DNA of 5,197 bases. It comes from Candidatus Poribacteria bacterium. GTDB taxonomy: Bacteria; Poribacteria; WGA-4E; PCPOR2b. A program made the translations under genes and the position numbers. The stretch is taken from positions 1 through 5,197 of the forward strand of contig JAPUIP010000384.1 of the NCBI GenBank assembly GCA_027296925.1. Reading direction: 5' to 3'. The notes beneath the pieces are model-generated. The model ran no database searches. It saw only the letters and a list, made by a program, of their open reading frames with translations, and was not told the DNA's origin. Positions 1 through 5,197 of the stretch are shown piece by piece (position 1 is the stretch's first letter; each line of letters opens with the position of its first letter).

Positions 1-307
1 ATCGAGCGAGATGCCGGGCAACGCGCGTTTCCAAGCAACCGATGACGGCAGACTGTTTGTCATCTATTACTGTGGTGGGAGAACAGCGGCAGGAGAAGGT
101 ATATCGGAAAATCGATTGCTTCAGATTCTTCCGGCCCAGGAGGAGTTTCAGGCGGTGCGCATCGATCTGAAAGAACCGTTCTACACATTCTTCACTGCAA
201 CCGAACGTGGCGGTTCTGCGCCGTCAAGGACGATCGATCTATTTGGCGTTGGTCGGGATTCGACCACACTCCGCTATGCACGGGTCAAACTGAGCCCGTC
301 CCAATAG
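1..307 (+). CDS. C-terminal fragment of a BNR/sialidase-like repeat protein (5' end outside window)
   Basis: The reading frame is open from base 2 to the TAG at 305-307 and gives 101 residues. The ATG at 11 is probably internal, because the frame stays open upstream and I see no convincing ribosome binding site. The tail contains a DDGRLFVIYYCGG stretch, then SENRLLQI, then a segment reading FYTFFTATERGGSAPSRTIDLFG, and ends in a LRYARVKL strand. From memory this resembles the end of BNR-repeat (sialidase/neuraminidase-like beta-propeller) proteins of uncultivated environmental bacteria, where a similar 'TFFTAT-RGGS-PS-TIDL-G' element precedes a final beta strand. No catalytic residue can be assigned from this tail, so enzyme activity is not claimed. 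It lies 48 bases upstream of the phosphodiesterase on the same strand and could share a transcript with it. Confidence 0.55.
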   Translation, partial: SSEMPGNARFQATDDGRLFVIYYCGGRTAAGEGISENRLLQILPAQEEFQAVRIDLKEPFYTFFTATERGGSAPSRTIDLFGVGRDSTTLRYARVKLSPSQ

Positions 308-342
308 GTGGGAGGTACGAAGCAAAAGGCAAACGTAAGGGG

Positions 343-350
343 AAAGGAAG
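343..350 (+). promoter_or_regulatory. Ribosome binding site that sets the phosphodiesterase start
   Basis: A purine-rich AAAGGAAG lies five bases before the ATG at 356. The same frame is open back to a GTG at 308, directly after the upstream stop codon, but no Shine-Dalgarno-like sequence precedes that GTG. The 16 extra residues it would add (lysine-rich and polar) also lie before the first beta strand of the fold. The ATG at 356 is therefore preferred. Confidence 0.7.
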
Positions 351-355
351 AATTC

Positions 356-1165
356 ATGAGAGATTCATCACGCTGCGGTGCCATTCTCATTGTCATCGAT
401 GGCTGTCGCCCCGACGGCATTCAGGAAGCTGAGACGCCACATATCGATACACTGATTGCACGGGGGGCGTACACTTTTGGCGCGCAAAGCGTTATGCCGT
501 CGTCTACGCTGCCATGTCATACGTCGATGTTTCGTGGCGTGACACCATCGCGGCACGGCATCACGACAAATACGTGGGTGCCCATGGTGCGACCGGTGCC
601 GAGTATTACTGAACTTGCCTCTTCAATGAAGTTGAAAACAGCGTTTATCTATAACTGGGAGCAGCTTCGGGATTTGGCGGCGCCGGGGTCACTGAACTTC
701 TCCTATTTCACCGATAATCTGGATAAGGCGAAAGGGGACGTGACAATCGCACAAGTCGCCGCAGAGCACCTGTGTGCTGAACAGCCTGATTTCTGCTTTG
801 TTTACTTGGGCGTGGTGGATATCGTGGGGCACCGGCACGGCTGGATGTCTGCGGAATATATCGAGCAGATTGGCATCGCTGATCAGGCAATCGGCGTGTT
901 GTTAGCGCGACTCGAAGCCGCGAACCTTTTGGACCGCTACTTGATCCTCGTCCAAAGCGATCACGGCGGCCATGGAAAGAGTCACGGCACAGATCTCCCG
1001 GAAGATTTGACAATTCCGTGGATTGCAGCAGGCGGACCTGTAAAATCGGTTGGAGAGATAAAGCAGCCCTTGCGTATCTTTGACACCGCACCTACGCTTG
1101 CGCATGCCCTGGACCTGCCGCTTTCGGACGAATGGGAAGGGCAACCGATAACGGACATTTTTTAA
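356..1165 (+). CDS. Alkaline-phosphatase-superfamily protein, type I phosphodiesterase/nucleotide pyrophosphatase-like
   Basis: The product has 269 residues and should hydrolyse phosphomonoesters or phosphodiesters with two metal ions, probably Zn; the substrate cannot be read from sequence. All residues expected for the two-metal site are visible: D15 in the first strand (IVIDGCRPDG), the nucleophile T51 in SSTLPCHTSM, D155 and H159 in VVDIVGH, D202-H203 in QSDHGGHG, and H210. The HGITTNTW segment (67-74) matches the family's HGI-x-x-N-x-W element. The fold starts almost at the N-terminus, with no signal peptide or membrane segment, so a cytosolic enzyme is likely. At 269 residues it is shorter than many nucleotide pyrophosphatases and lacks room for an inserted cap domain. 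Members of this superfamily also act as phosphonoacetate hydrolases or phosphoglycerate mutases, so only the superfamily is secure. It converges on the ABC ATPase gene, overlapping it by four bases. Confidence 0.88.
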   Translation: MRDSSRCGAILIVIDGCRPDGIQEAETPHIDTLIARGAYTFGAQSVMPSSTLPCHTSMFRGVTPSRHGITTNTWVPMVRPVPSITELASSMKLKTAFIYNWEQLRDLAAPGSLNFSYFTDNLDKAKGDVTIAQVAAEHLCAEQPDFCFVYLGVVDIVGHRHGWMSAEYIEQIGIADQAIGVLLARLEAANLLDRYLILVQSDHGGHGKSHGTDLPEDLTIPWIAAGGPVKSVGEIKQPLRIFDTAPTLAHALDLPLSDEWEGQPITDIF

Positions 1166-2721
1166 CCTAGGTCCGAGGAGGAGTCCGCCGATCCAAGCAT
1201 CAACGCCCCAAGCTGAGCTTCATCTGTTTCAGACGGGCATACAACGCCGACAATCCGTCCGCCGTACATCACAGCGATTCGGTCGCTCAAGTGCATAATC
1301 TCCTCCAGATCCGCGGAGATCAGCAGAACGCCCTTGGCTCGATTGCGGGCGTCGATGAGTTGCTGATGCACAAATCGGGCGGCGCTGATATCCAATCCGC
1401 GTGTTGGGTGCGCCGCGATGATCAACTCCGGATCGCTCTCCAATTCGCGTGCCACAACAACCTTCTGCTGATTCCCGCCGGAAAGCGTGCGAATTGGCAG
1501 ATTCACGCCTCCCGTTCGGATCTCATACTTCCCAACCGCATCGTCGGCAAACTCCTGGATAGCCTTCCGTTGCAGCAGCCCACGTCGGCAAAACGGGGGT
1601 CGGTTGTGACGTCCGAGAATGAGATTTTCATCGATCCGGTCCTTTAGGCTGATGCCATGCCGGTGCCGGTCGGCCGGAAGATGTACGACACGCCGCCGGC
1701 GAATCGCCGCCGGTGAGCGGTTCGCAATCGACTCCCCATGTAACGTCACTTTTCCGCCATCGATACCTCGCAGTCCCGTCAGCACTTCGATTAGCTTGTT
1801 CTGTCCGTTGCCCTCCACTCCGGCGATGCCCACGATTTCGCCACCAAAGACGTCGAGTTGTACCCGATCCAACAGCAGCCGTCCATCCACCGCATGAACC
1901 GTGACATCCCGCATACGGAGCATCGGTTGATCCACTCCCCCAGCCTCCTTCCCCTCTTCTTGTTGGAGAGAAGACGGGGGGGCGGTCAAGTGTTTCCCGA
2001 TCATCAACTCGGACAGTTCAGCGAGATCTGTCTGCGCCTTCGGAAGTGACGCCACGGATCTGCCACGGCGCATGACCGTGATCGAATCGGCAATCTCCAT
2101 CACCTCCCGGAGCTTGTGGGTGATTAGGATGACGCTTTTCCCCTCCGCTTTCAATCCGCGCAGGCAATCGAACAAGCCGGCGACTTCCTGCGGGGCCAGC
2201 ACCGCCGTTGGCTCATCGAGGATCAAGACCTCTGCGCCGTGATAGAGCGCTTTGAGAATCTCCGCATACTGCTGCCCGCCGATCGGAAGGGATTCCACTT
2301 TTGCGTTGGGATGCAGATCAAAATGCAGTTGTTCAGCAAGTGCCGTGATCGTGCGATGCGCCTTCGCCGTGTCAAGGAAGATCTTGAATCGACGTGGTTC
2401 TCTTGCGAGGACGATATTCTCCAGTACCGTCAACGCCGGGATGAGTGTGAAGTGTTGCTGCACCATGCCGATGCCGAGTCGGATCGCCGCACGTGGGTTA
2501 TCGATGCGAACGGGCCGCTCGCGGAAATAGATCTCCCCTTCGTCAGGCTGACAGAGCCCGTAAAGAATCTTCATCAGCGTGGATTTGCCGGCACCGTTTT
2601 CGCCAACGATTGCGTGAATTTCTCCACCTTGGAGGGAGAAGTTCGCTTGGTCGTTAGCGACGACTTGCCCGAAGCGTTTGGTGATGCCACACATTTTTAT
2701 GATAGGTGAAGAATCGGTCAT
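1162..2721 (-). CDS. Tandem-domain ABC transporter ATP-binding protein (BMP-family nucleoside/sugar uptake)
   Basis: The 519-residue product carries two fused nucleotide-binding domains, the normal size for ATPases serving BMP or monosaccharide importers (YufO/NupO, RbsA types). Domain 1 has Walker A GENGAGKST (40-48), Q-loop Q88/Q89, a deviant signature LPIGGQQYAEI (145-155), Walker B VLILDEPTA (165-173) and the H-loop H202. Domain 2 has a degenerate Walker A, GVEGNGQNKL (301-310), without the usual Lys-Ser/Thr, a good signature LSGGNQQKV (413-421), and IIAAHPTRGLD (434-444) in place of a normal Walker B. Such asymmetry is usual in this family: the Walker A of domain 1 pairs with the signature of domain 2 to form the working site. 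The frame is open upstream to 2925, but that part overlaps the binding-protein gene; ATG 2721 gives the usual short N-terminus (MTDSSPIIKM). No strong ribosome binding site precedes it, so coupling to the upstream gene 22 bases away is likely. Confidence 0.93.
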   Translation of the reverse strand: MTDSSPIIKMCGITKRFGQVVANDQANFSLQGGEIHAIVGENGAGKSTLMKILYGLCQPDEGEIYFRERPVRIDNPRAAIRLGIGMVQQHFTLIPALTVLENIVLAREPRRFKIFLDTAKAHRTITALAEQLHFDLHPNAKVESLPIGGQQYAEILKALYHGAEVLILDEPTAVLAPQEVAGLFDCLRGLKAEGKSVILITHKLREVMEIADSITVMRRGRSVASLPKAQTDLAELSELMIGKHLTAPPSSLQQEEGKEAGGVDQPMLRMRDVTVHAVDGRLLLDRVQLDVFGGEIVGIAGVEGNGQNKLIEVLTGLRGIDGGKVTLHGESIANRSPAAIRRRRVVHLPADRHRHGISLKDRIDENLILGRHNRPPFCRRGLLQRKAIQEFADDAVGKYEIRTGGVNLPIRTLSGGNQQKVVVARELESDPELIIAAHPTRGLDISAARFVHQQLIDARNRAKGVLLISADLEEIMHLSDRIAVMYGGRIVGVVCPSETDEAQLGALMLGSADSSSDLG

Positions 2722-2743
2722 CAGTGAAGTAAACGGTCTGTGG

Positions 2744-3748
2744 TTATTCCCGCTCGGAAGGCACAACGATCTCTCCGTCGATAATCTGCTTCTTGAGCGC
2801 TTCAACTCTCGCCAAAATTTCCTCCGACAACAGTTCGCGATTGTTCTCATCGACGATATACTCAGCGCCACCCTCTTTGAGCCCATATACTTTTGTCCCG
2901 CCGGCGAAATCTCCCTCCACAACACTCTGAATCATTTGGTAGACCGACAACTCGACCCCTTTGATAATGCTCGTCAGGACAAGCCCCGGTGCGAGGTGAT
3001 TCCCGTTCGCATCCACCCAGATGATGTATTTCTGCTTCTCTTTCGCCGCTTCAAGGATGCCCAAGCTGGTCGCGCCCGCTGCTGCAAGAATGACGTCCGC
3101 GCCTCTATTGTACTGCGCCAGCGCGAGCTCCTTCCCCTTCGCCGGGTCGCTGAAGGCCTGGGGCGTGACCCCGGCGTAAGAGGCGAACACCTCAACGTCG
3201 GGATTGACGGCCTTTGCGCCGGCACGATAGCCCGCCTCAAAGCTGTGCAACAGCGGGATATTCATCCCACCGATAAATCCGATCTTATTCGACTCTGTTT
3301 TCAGCGCAGCGATTGCACCGACAAGGTAGGTCCCCTCATGCGCTTTGAAAATCAGCGACGCGATATTTTGCCCTTTCGCTTCGACATCGACGATCGCGAA
3401 CCTAGCGTCTGGAAACTCGGCGGCCACTCGACTCATCGGTTCTTGAAAGAGGAAACCGACCCCAATGATCAGATCGTATTTCAGGCGAGCCAATTGTCTG
3501 AGTGCAAACTCAATATCGGTGCTCTGTCCCGGCGTAATCTCCTTCAGTTCAAGCTGCCACTGATCGACGGCTTTGCGGGCGCCGGCATAGGAGGCATCAC
3601 AGAATGAGAGATCACCCCGACCGCCGGTGTCGTAAATTAACCCAATCCGTTTGGCTTTCGCGGCATGGACGTTCTGGAGGCTTGATCCGGCGAGTAGAAA
3701 AGTGAGTGTCACCAGGATAATGAAGATTCTGAGCAGTTGGCTTTGCAT
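2744..3748 (-). CDS. BMP-family ABC transporter substrate-binding protein
   Basis: The 334-residue product belongs to the basic membrane protein (BMP/PnrA-like, PF02608) family, whose studied members bind purine nucleosides for import. Residues about 5-24 form a hydrophobic signal segment, with a probable signal peptidase I site after VHA (27-29). No cysteine follows the LLAGS stretch, so it is not a classical lipoprotein despite the family's common lipid anchor. Family marks include GGRGDLSF (42-49), IIGVGF (94-99), HEGTYLVGA (137-145), FIGGMNIPLLHSFEAGY (158-174), VDANGNHLAPG around D246, and the GLKEGGAEY strand near the C-terminus. Position 50 is Cys where I expect Asn in related proteins. 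It is first in a minus-strand operon with the ATPase 22 bases downstream. The ligand is unproven; a nucleoside is the family-based guess. Confidence 0.92.
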   Translation of the reverse strand: MQSQLLRIFIILVTLTFLLAGSSLQNVHAAKAKRIGLIYDTGGRGDLSFCDASYAGARKAVDQWQLELKEITPGQSTDIEFALRQLARLKYDLIIGVGFLFQEPMSRVAAEFPDARFAIVDVEAKGQNIASLIFKAHEGTYLVGAIAALKTESNKIGFIGGMNIPLLHSFEAGYRAGAKAVNPDVEVFASYAGVTPQAFSDPAKGKELALAQYNRGADVILAAAGATSLGILEAAKEKQKYIIWVDANGNHLAPGLVLTSIIKGVELSVYQMIQSVVEGDFAGGTKVYGLKEGGAEYIVDENNRELLSEEILARVEALKKQIIDGEIVVPSERE

Positions 3749-3758
3749 GCTTATTTTA

Positions 3759-3766
3759 TTCCTTTC
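3759..3766 (-). promoter_or_regulatory. Ribosome binding site of the BMP gene
   Basis: Read on the minus strand this is GAAAGGAA, ten bases before the ATG at 3748. It supports that ATG, which also places the signal peptide exactly at the N-terminus. Confidence 0.65.
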
Positions 3767-3845
3767 ATCACATCACAATAAATGTCCAGTTGTCATCTTT
3801 GAGAAAATTCGATTGTGTCTTCCACCGTCTCGCAATACCCCCTTT

Positions 3846-3874
3846 ATTTTAGCAGCGTTGCAGACAGGAATCAA
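3846..3874 (-). promoter_or_regulatory. Predicted sigma70-type promoter for the BMP-ATPase operon
   Basis: On the minus strand TTGATT (3874-3869) and TAAAAT (3851-3846) are separated by 17 bases. TGC lies directly before the -10 hexamer, giving an extended -10 (TGnTAAAAT). Each hexamer is close to consensus (4/6 and 5/6). Transcription would start near 3839 and leave a leader of about 90 bases before the ATG at 3748. I found no purine-riboswitch core or clear terminator hairpin in that leader. Confidence 0.5.
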
Positions 3875-3897
3875 CCCCGAAGTCGATTCGATCTCAT

Positions 3898-3927
3898 TTG
3901 CCTTCGCCAAGCAGTCCATGTTATAAT
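3898..3927 (+). promoter_or_regulatory. Predicted extended -10 promoter for the ferredoxin-yicC operon
   Basis: TTGCCT (3898-3903, 4/6 match) is followed after 18 bases by a perfect TATAAT (3922-3927). The -10 is preceded by TG at 3919-3920, completing TGnTATAAT. Transcription would begin near 3934, leaving an untranslated leader of about 100 bases before the ferredoxin ATG at 4035. The -35 elements of this promoter and of the opposing one are 23 bases apart, so one regulator bound between them could affect both. Confidence 0.6.
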
Positions 3928-3958
3928 TGTAACCTGTCAGCAGTCATCTAGAAGTTCA

Positions 3959-3985
3959 TGTGCGCTAGCCCCTGATAGCTGCACA
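3959..3985 (+). promoter_or_regulatory. Hairpin in the presumed leader of the ferredoxin operon
   Basis: TGTGC (3959-3963) pairs with GCACA (3981-3985) and GCTA (3964-3967) with TAGC (3976-3979). This gives nine base pairs with a single bulged T at 3980 and an eight-base loop, GCCCCTGA (3968-3975). It lies downstream of the predicted start near 3934 and about 50 bases before the ATG. No T-run follows, so it is not a terminator. It could be an RNA regulatory element or, as DNA, an operator. The pairing is seen directly; any function is inferred. Confidence 0.4.
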
Positions 3986-4000
3986 CGCATTCCAACTTAA

Positions 4001-4024
4001 TCTTCTTAAATTCAGAAGAGGGAG
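4001..4024 (+). promoter_or_regulatory. Ferredoxin ribosome binding site with an overlapping small inverted repeat
   Basis: The Shine-Dalgarno-like GAGGGAG (4018-4024) lies ten bases before the ATG at 4035. TCTTCT (4001-4006) is complementary to AGAAGA (4014-4019), with a seven-base loop. Folding would cover the first bases of the ribosome binding site. The stem is AT-rich and only six pairs long, so it would be weak on its own. Confidence 0.45.
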
Positions 4025-4034
4025 CACGTTTTTA

Positions 4035-4493
4035 ATGGCTTACTACATTACCGAAGAATGTGTCGGTTGCATGGCATGTCTGACGAATTGCCCCGTCGAT
4101 GCAATCACCGGCGACCGCAAAATGCTCCATGTCATAGATCCAGATATATGTATTGACTGTGACGCCTGCGGGATGGTTTGCCCGGTTGAGGCGATTTATG
4201 ATCAGAATGGAGATGTCTGCAAATTTATCAAACGCCCCAAAGATCGCCCGATTGCGGTCATCTATGAAGAGCTCTGCACGGGGTGCGATTTCTGCGTCCA
4301 CATCTGTCCGTGGGATTGCCTCGAAGTCAAAGACCCGGAAACCGGCGAGCACGCTGAAAGTTTCTTTGGGATTTGCGAGCTCGTCAAACCCAGAGATTGC
4401 GTCGGCTGCAAACTGTGTGAAGAGGTCTGCATCAAAGATGCCATCCGAGTTGAGTCACCGATCCTGGTGGAGTTGCAGGAAGCTGCGGATTAA
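4035..4493 (+). CDS. Four-cluster [4Fe-4S] ferredoxin-type protein
   Basis: The 152-residue product is almost entirely iron-sulfur binding sequence. It has four CxxCxxCxxxC motifs: C9-C12-C15-C19, C39-C42-C45-C49, C81-C84-C87-C91 and C122-C125-C128-C132. The first three end in CP and the fourth in CI. It looks like two bacterial 2[4Fe-4S] ferredoxin domains joined by a linker at about 56-76, with a longer spacer inside the second domain (about 92-121). C62, C95 and C114 are extra cysteines. No signal peptide, membrane segment or catalytic domain is visible, so a soluble electron carrier, or a subunit docking on a larger oxidoreductase, is likely. The partner is not in the window. It appears to lead an operon, with yicC starting two bases after its stop. 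Confidence 0.92.
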   Translation: MAYYITEECVGCMACLTNCPVDAITGDRKMLHVIDPDICIDCDACGMVCPVEAIYDQNGDVCKFIKRPKDRPIAVIYEELCTGCDFCVHICPWDCLEVKDPETGEHAESFFGICELVKPRDCVGCKLCEEVCIKDAIRVESPILVELQEAAD

Positions 4494-4495
4494 TC

Positions 4496-5197
4496 GTGAT
4501 CAAAAGCATGACGGGTTACAGCCGGAACGAGACGAAGACCGATTTCGGTACATTGGTTGTTGAGCTCAAAGCCTGGAACCATCGCTACTGCAACGTCACG
4601 GTACGTGTGCCGGATTCCCTGTCCAGATTTGAGTATCAGATCCAAAGCGCCATCCGGAATCGCGTCTCCAGAGGGCAAGTCCAGGCCTCAATCGAGCTGG
4701 TCGAAGGAGCCTCCACGTCAACCCAGTACCCTGTTGTCAATATTAAACTGGCAGAGCAGTACTACGAACAACTTTTGCAACTTCAAAAAGCACTTGGGTT
4801 TATCGACGAAACTTCAGTGTTTCTTTTAGTTCAACTCCCCGGTGTTTTGACCACCCAGGAAGAGGTATTGGACGAAAAGGAGGTCTGGCTGGCGTTACAA
4901 CCGCTCCTCGAATCTGCTTTGGACCGACTGGAAACGACCAAGCAGACCGAGGGAGCTGCCATGCTTGAAGAGATCCAGCAGCGACTTCAGTCGATTCAGT
5001 TTCTGACGGAAGCGATAGAATCCGCCAGCGCGAATCTGGTGGAAGCAGCTCACGCAAGACTGGAAGCGCGATTGAATGAGCTATTTGAAGGCCGCGTTGA
5101 AATCGATCCGGATCGCCTCGCGGTCGAAGCGGGTGTGATTGCCGCCCGTTCAGACATCACAGAAGAGCTTGTTCGGCTTGATAGCCACTGTTCGCAG
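4496..5197 (+). CDS. yicC: YicC/YloC-family endoribonuclease, 3' end outside window
   Basis: The frame is open from GTG 4496 to the window edge and gives 234 residues; about 50-60 C-terminal residues should follow. The N-terminus KSMTGYSR (3-10) is the family signature. It is followed by VELKAWNHRYCNV (22-34), which matches the usual V-N-H-R-Y/F-x-D/N segment, and by ISRG-like VSRGQV (57-62). TEGAAM around E152 matches the REG-type motif, and RSDITEELVRLDSH (218-231) is the hallmark start of the C-terminal DUF1732 region. GTG 4496 is chosen over ATG 4508 because it restores the conserved 'MI-SMTG' start; AGGAAG at 4477-4482, inside the ferredoxin gene, is a somewhat distant ribosome binding site. 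YicC of E. coli is reported to be an endoribonuclease. In many bacteria yicC precedes gmk, so gmk may lie beyond the edge. The two-base gap to the ferredoxin suggests translational coupling. Confidence 0.93.
   Translation, partial: MIKSMTGYSRNETKTDFGTLVVELKAWNHRYCNVTVRVPDSLSRFEYQIQSAIRNRVSRGQVQASIELVEGASTSTQYPVVNIKLAEQYYEQLLQLQKALGFIDETSVFLLVQLPGVLTTQEEVLDEKEVWLALQPLLESALDRLETTKQTEGAAMLEEIQQRLQSIQFLTEAIESASANLVEAAHARLEARLNELFEGRVEIDPDRLAVEAGVIAARSDITEELVRLDSHCSQ

Noticed and set aside
1152..1175. Inverted repeat CGGAC/GTCCG around the convergent stops, with a T-run, as a terminator
   Set aside because: The stem is only five pairs with a 14-base loop, and the T-run lies in the loop rather than after the stem.
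1976..1982. Run of seven G in the linker of the ATPase gene as a phase-variation tract
   Set aside because: Seven bases is short for slippage-based switching, the frame is intact, and nothing else suggests a variable gene.
2722..2925. N-terminal extension of the ATPase frame by 68 residues
   Set aside because: It overlaps the end of the BMP gene, its sequence is Arg/Ser-rich and unlike the family, and the ATG at 2721 gives the normal N-terminus.
2678..3607. Long plus-strand open frame of 309 codons opposite the BMP gene
   Set aside because: It lies antisense to a clearly recognisable BMP protein, has no recognisable domain and reads like a complement of it. It is a shadow frame.
3749..3845. 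Purine riboswitch in the BMP leader
   Set aside because: Nucleoside-related transporters can carry one, but I could not find the conserved three-way-junction core bases or matching stems.
4557..4829. Plus-strand frame inside yicC, and the minus-strand frame at 4800-5057
   Set aside because: Both overlap the strongly conserved YicC reading frame and show no recognisable motif.

Overview
The window is ordinary bacterial chromosome, compact and moderately GC-rich. It carries four complete protein genes and two partial ones, one at each edge. I see no tRNA, rRNA, CRISPR array, insertion sequence or phage gene. The organism cannot be fixed from this sequence. The left-edge protein tail resembles the BNR/sialidase-like proteins common in uncultivated environmental lineages such as Poribacteria and Planctomycetes, and the other families are widespread. 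An uncultivated, Poribacteria-like bacterium is a low-confidence guess.

Layout. Positions 1-307 (+) hold the C-terminal end of a BNR-like protein that begins outside the window. It is followed after 48 bases by a compact alkaline-phosphatase-superfamily phosphodiesterase (356-1165, +) with a full set of metal ligands. That gene runs head-on into a minus-strand transport pair, and the two stop codons share the palindrome TTAA. The pair is a basic membrane protein (BMP) type solute-binding lipoprotein-like protein (3748-2744), then a tandem-domain ABC ATPase (2721-1162) of the kind that energises nucleoside/sugar uptake. The two permeases this system needs are not in the window.

A 286-base divergent region (3749-4034) separates the transporter from a plus-strand pair. 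It holds one good promoter candidate in each direction, both with an extended -10 element, and two hairpins in the presumed leader of the plus-strand genes. The plus-strand pair is a four-cluster ferredoxin (4035-4493) followed two bases later by a YicC/YloC-family endoribonuclease that runs off the right edge (4496-5197).

How the genes fit together. The BMP protein would capture a solute outside the membrane and the ATPase would drive its import through permeases encoded elsewhere. The phosphodiesterase has no visible signal peptide, so it probably acts in the cytosol; its substrate is unknown. The ferredoxin and the YicC nuclease look co-transcribed and translationally coupled, but no redox partner is visible. 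I found no clearly new multi-gene system. The least explained parts are the structured leader before the ferredoxin, the ferredoxin-YicC pairing and the transporter without permeases.
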